Shown in pieces: positions 61,105-64,000 of a stretch of DNA of 64,000 nucleotides. How positions within the stretch are numbered: the stretch's first letter is position 1; every line of letters begins with the position of its first letter. The translations under genes were made by a program, and so were the position numbers. The notes under the pieces were generated by a model. The model did no database searches. It was not told the DNA's origin and saw only the letters and a program-made list of their open reading frames with translations. This DNA comes from Mesostigma viride (taxonomy: Eukaryota; Streptophyta; Mesostigmatophyceae; Mesostigmatales; Mesostigmataceae). The stretch spans positions 1,384,108-1,448,107 of the forward strand of contig RPFO01000819.1 of NCBI GenBank assembly GCA_009746045.1. The letters run 5' to 3'.

Positions 61105-61300
61105 CTCGTATACCTTTACGACGCGTAGAAAAATCGCTTAGTGATTACCGTACGTACATTACCACGTCGGAATCTTACCACGTCGGAATCTTACCACGTC
61201 GTAATCTTACCACGTCGGAATCTTACCACGTCGGAATCTTACCACGTCGGAATCTTACCACGTCGGAATCTTACCACGTCGTAACTTACCAACTCGTAAC
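61105..61300. repeat. subterminal motif array of the giant element
   Basis: Seven consecutive 16-base units of the form TTACCACGTCGGAATC (some with GTAATC) at about 61158-61285. Related TTACCACG and GTAATC motifs occur at the left end (27300-27440, 30645-30740). Clustered short repeats near the ends are where CACTA-type transposition proteins bind. Confidence 0.65.
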
Positions 61301-61304
61301 TTAC

Positions 61305-62641
61305 CTGGCTGTCCGCGACACTCCCGGAGCTAGTGTATACAAGGGGGGGGGGGGTAGACCCCCCCCACCCCCCCACCTCCAAAACTGGGGGGGCGGGGGG
61401 TAAGGGGTGGGACCCCCCCCCTCCCCCCCCCCAGAAAATGGGGGGGGGGGGGTTAGGGGGTTTTGGATGCAGACCGCCCCCTTTTTTCAGGGGGGGGGGG
61501 TCGCCAGCCAAATTCTTTATTTTGGCTAAGGGAGCGGGTCCAAGAACACATCCGTCGCACCCATTCTCCTAGCCATGGCTGTGATGGTAGGCTGAGCACA
61601 GCGTGCCTCCAAATTCAGCCATTTGTGGCATTGGAATTAACTTGGTTATACAATACCTACTTCAGTATTAGCCAATCACATTAGATGCTGAACGTGAGAT
61701 CCGGGTGGTCGGTGATAAAAAATTGCTCGCGCTCGCTGCTAGCTTCGTTGAAAGCGAATCTGATCTTAATGATGCGATCTACCCGGCATGCGTCCTTTTT
61801 CAGAAATTCGTAGTCTGCCAATCGCCTCTCCAGCCAAACGCGGCCTGTGGGGTGGCCGTCATCCGCATCACTGATCCTGGCAGGATGCGGGCTAGTATCC
61901 GCCTGCAGCACTGCAAGATCGTAGTCGTCGTCAACAGCCCTTGAGGCCGACATGGATTCGGACATGGATTTCAGAGATGGATGATCGGTTACCGGCAGTG
62001 GCAATGGGTGATGACCGGCGGCCACTCCGCACCCCTTTTAGTGGAGTTCTTGAGTGACGGCGCAGCCACGCAGGAGAATCGATCCCGCCGCACAAGAATT
62101 CCCGCCTCACAATGATTCCCGCCCGAGAGAATATTTTATGCACATCAAGCTGACGCGGACGCGTCAGCTTTTCCCCCACCGCCGATTCTTCGAACAGCTC
62201 AGTTCCGGGCACCCCACGACCCATTTTCGTCTCCAGTTCATTCGATTCGTCGTTACTCCATTCCCCTCCCCTAAACCCTTCTTCCCTTCATTTGCAGCAA
62301 CTCAATACGATTCAGCCCACTCTCTCTTTGTGCCCCTACGTGGCATTTTCGCTTACTATTCCTTACTTATTAGAGGCCGCTCCCCCCCCCCGCGCCACTT
62401 CCCCTGCGTTTTGCCACCGGAACTACCCGCGCCCCACCGGAACTACCCGCGCCCAAGCAGAGAGTTGTTTTTTAGTACACTTAAGGATATATAAATTTTT
62501 TGGGGGCCGCCCCCCCCCCCCCCCCCCCCCAAAACTGGGGGGGGGGGGTCGGGGGTCAAGACCCCCCCCACCCCCCCACCCCAGAAAATGCCCCCCCGGG
62601 GGGTGGTATACACTAGCTCCGGGAGTGTCGCGGACAGCCAG
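61305..62641. mobile_element. 1.34-kb TIR element with G/C-run ends, TTAC duplication
   Basis: 36-base perfect inverted ends, starting CTGGCTGTCCGCGACACTCC and reaching GTATAC, at 61305-61340 and 62606-62641, flanked by TTAC at 61301-61304 and 62642-62645. Just inside both ends lie long G or C runs (61344-61500 and 62508-62603). The interior (61560-62470) is ordinary sequence with a minus frame 61681-62025 (RVWLERRLADYEFL, KKDACRVDRIIKIRFAFNEA) that I cannot assign; it may be captured host sequence. I do not recognise the superfamily. Confidence 0.7.
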
Positions 62642-62796
62642 TTACGGCGTGGGATCGTAGGTAGGATCTCAGCGATAACTTACTGCGTGGGATCGTAGGT
62701 GAGATGTATATAGTAAGAATGAGCCGAGGCGTAATTTACCACCTGGTAATTTACGCCTCGGATCCTTTTTACCACCCTCGGACGAAAAGTATAGTG

Positions 62797-63762
62797 AGGT
62801 AGGTTGTTCCAATGGTCTCTTCACCTTTCCCACTGAGTAAATGATAGCCTTTGTCATGCTAACCAGAGCAGCTAGCCACAGGTTGGCTGGATAAAAAGTC
62901 AGCTTATTTTCTCTTTATATACTGCGTGTGTGGTCCTCCACATGTCCGGCTTGTTGGGCATTTTGGAAGAGGGTTTTTAATGTGATGTTGGGTGGAACAA
63001 CTTGGTTGTTGGCACAAAATCACACATTATTAGCCTGAGATAGGCATGACATATGCTGCTCAGGCGTGTCGTCCTACCAGCCTTGTTGGTTAAGGGTAGA
63101 CTCACAAGGCTGGCTGTGCCGATGGAGGGGTGGGGCGTATGACGCTCCGGACATCCTCCTCACACTCCGTGATCAAAGTGGGCATGTTTTTGGGTGTCTA
63201 GGGTAGCAAAACAGATGTCATTTTGGCTCAGCACTAGCTCAATTCTCTTTTAGCGTCTACCCAGGTGGCATCACAGGAAAATCAATAACTTGAGCTACGC
63301 TTGTCAGAATGAGCTCAAACTTTGGGGTTGTGTTTCCCCCCACTCAGTGGAATATAAAATGTATGGATGACCCAATCTGATGTGTTAATGGTTTGATTTA
63401 TTTTTTTGGCTCAAAAAAGTACCCATTTTGCGGGAAAATTAATAACTCCAACAAATGTGACCATTTTGGCCATGTAAATAGCCCAGCTTTTAAAAAAGTG
63501 GGGGAACTTTGCAGAAATGTATGGGCAGGTCATTTATTTGGATAAGTGGTTTGTCTTGGGCAAAATATCTCATAAATAGCGTCTTTTTCTATTTTTAGCT
63601 CGCCACCGGTGCGTGGTTGGGGGTAGTACCCCCAACAAGTGGTGGCATGAATGTCCAAACATCATATTTATGGTACTCAATCATCACTAGATGGTTCCCG
63701 AGTGCATTGGAACTGATATTCATGAAAGTCAGTTTTTCAGGCTTTTGGACGTGCGAGTCCCC
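62797..63762. mobile_element. element E1, outer copy, right part
   Basis: Matches 57996-58967 of the inner copy from TAGGTTGTTCCAATGG to the terminal CGAGTCCCC, followed by TTAA (63763-63766) and a second TTAA that belongs to the LINE target. Confidence 0.75.
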
Positions 63763-63766
63763 TTAA

Positions 63767-63855
63767 TTAAGGGGTTCGAGCCCGGCTTGGACATCCTTAA
63801 CGAGCGCGAGCACGGCAGGGTTAGCACTGGCTACCGCCTGGCCGACCTAACTGTC
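63767..63855 (+). pseudogene. APE/RT LINE, right half resumed, cut by the telomere
   Basis: Continues the frame broken at 26311: KGFEPGLDILNEREHG then YRLADLT, matching the first copy's APGLDILNDREHG and GPGYRLSD at about 5480-5550. The sequence stops at 63855, where telomere repeats begin. Confidence 0.75.
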
Positions 63856-64000
63856 TAGGGTTTAGGGTTTAGGGTTTAGGGTTTAGGGTTTAGGGTTTAG
63901 GGTTTAGGGTTTAGGGTTTAGGGTTTAGGGTTTAGGGTTTAGGGTTTAGGGTTTAGGGTTTAGGGTTTAGGGTTTAGGGTTTAGGGTTTAGGGTTTAGGG
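63856..64000 (+). repeat. telomere, (TTTAGGG)n
   Basis: About 20 perfect heptamers to the end of the window, G-rich strand running 5' to 3' outward, so this is the right end of a chromosome. The plant-type heptamer excludes the TTAGGG lineages and the TTTTAGGG octamer of Chlamydomonas. Confidence 0.98.

Noticed and set aside
63767-63800. GGGGTTCGAGCCC as a possible tRNA T-arm
   Set aside because: It is the LINE coding sequence KGFEPGLDIL; no acceptor stem or anticodon arm surrounds it.

Overview
This is the right-hand end of a eukaryotic nuclear chromosome: the last 145 bases are a perfect (TTTAGGG)n telomere running toward the end. That repeat type, a Rab2 GTPase close to green-lineage RabB/YptC4 proteins, spliceosomal introns and the mix of transposon families point to a green alga (chlorophyte more likely than land plant; inference). 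There is no prokaryotic signal, no CRISPR array and no tRNA or rRNA gene that I can see.

Only one stretch looks like ordinary host sequence (about 12.44-20.6 kb). It holds two divergent, intron-containing housekeeping genes: ribosomal protein uL6/RPL9 (minus, 3 exons) and the Golgi/ER GTPase Rab2 (plus, 6 exons). Rab2 introns carry a fold-back element and an AT-rich hAT-type element with an 8-bp target duplication.

Left of these genes (0.6-12.4 kb) and right of them (20.6-26.3 kb) lie piled-up, mostly 5'-truncated non-LTR retrotransposons: an RLE-type family (copies A-D in the window), an APE/RT family, several C-terminal and 3'-end fragments, a zf-RVT fragment, a relic of a hAT/DUF659 transposase, a 1.0-kb hAT-type element and a piggyBac-type element. 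Many LINE 3' ends finish in a short hairpin followed by a (TTAA)n tail.

From 26.3 kb to the telomere the structure is a nest of insertions that can be read from their junctions. An APE-type LINE (24.6-26.3 kb) is cut at a TTAA site and resumes, in the same reading frame, at 63.77 kb just before the telomere. The insertion is a 1.92-kb TTAA-flanked TIR element (E1). E1 is itself split by a 35.5-kb element with 53-bp inverted termini beginning CACTA (27267-62796). Inside that lie a candidate zinc-finger gene (30976-33037), a 12.5-kb imperfect palindrome, a second E1 copy that contains a young 7.66-kb LTR retrotransposon, and a 1.34-kb TTAC-flanked element with G-rich ends. In the right palindrome arm two RLE-type LINE copies sit in tandem inside a GA microsatellite.

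Most notable: the LTR element is copia-like but carries its domains as gag, integrase, protease, RT, RNase H, with the protease after the integrase; the giant CACTA-ended composite has a possible cargo gene; and a small retroposon family has copies as short as 19 bp still flanked by perfect target duplications.
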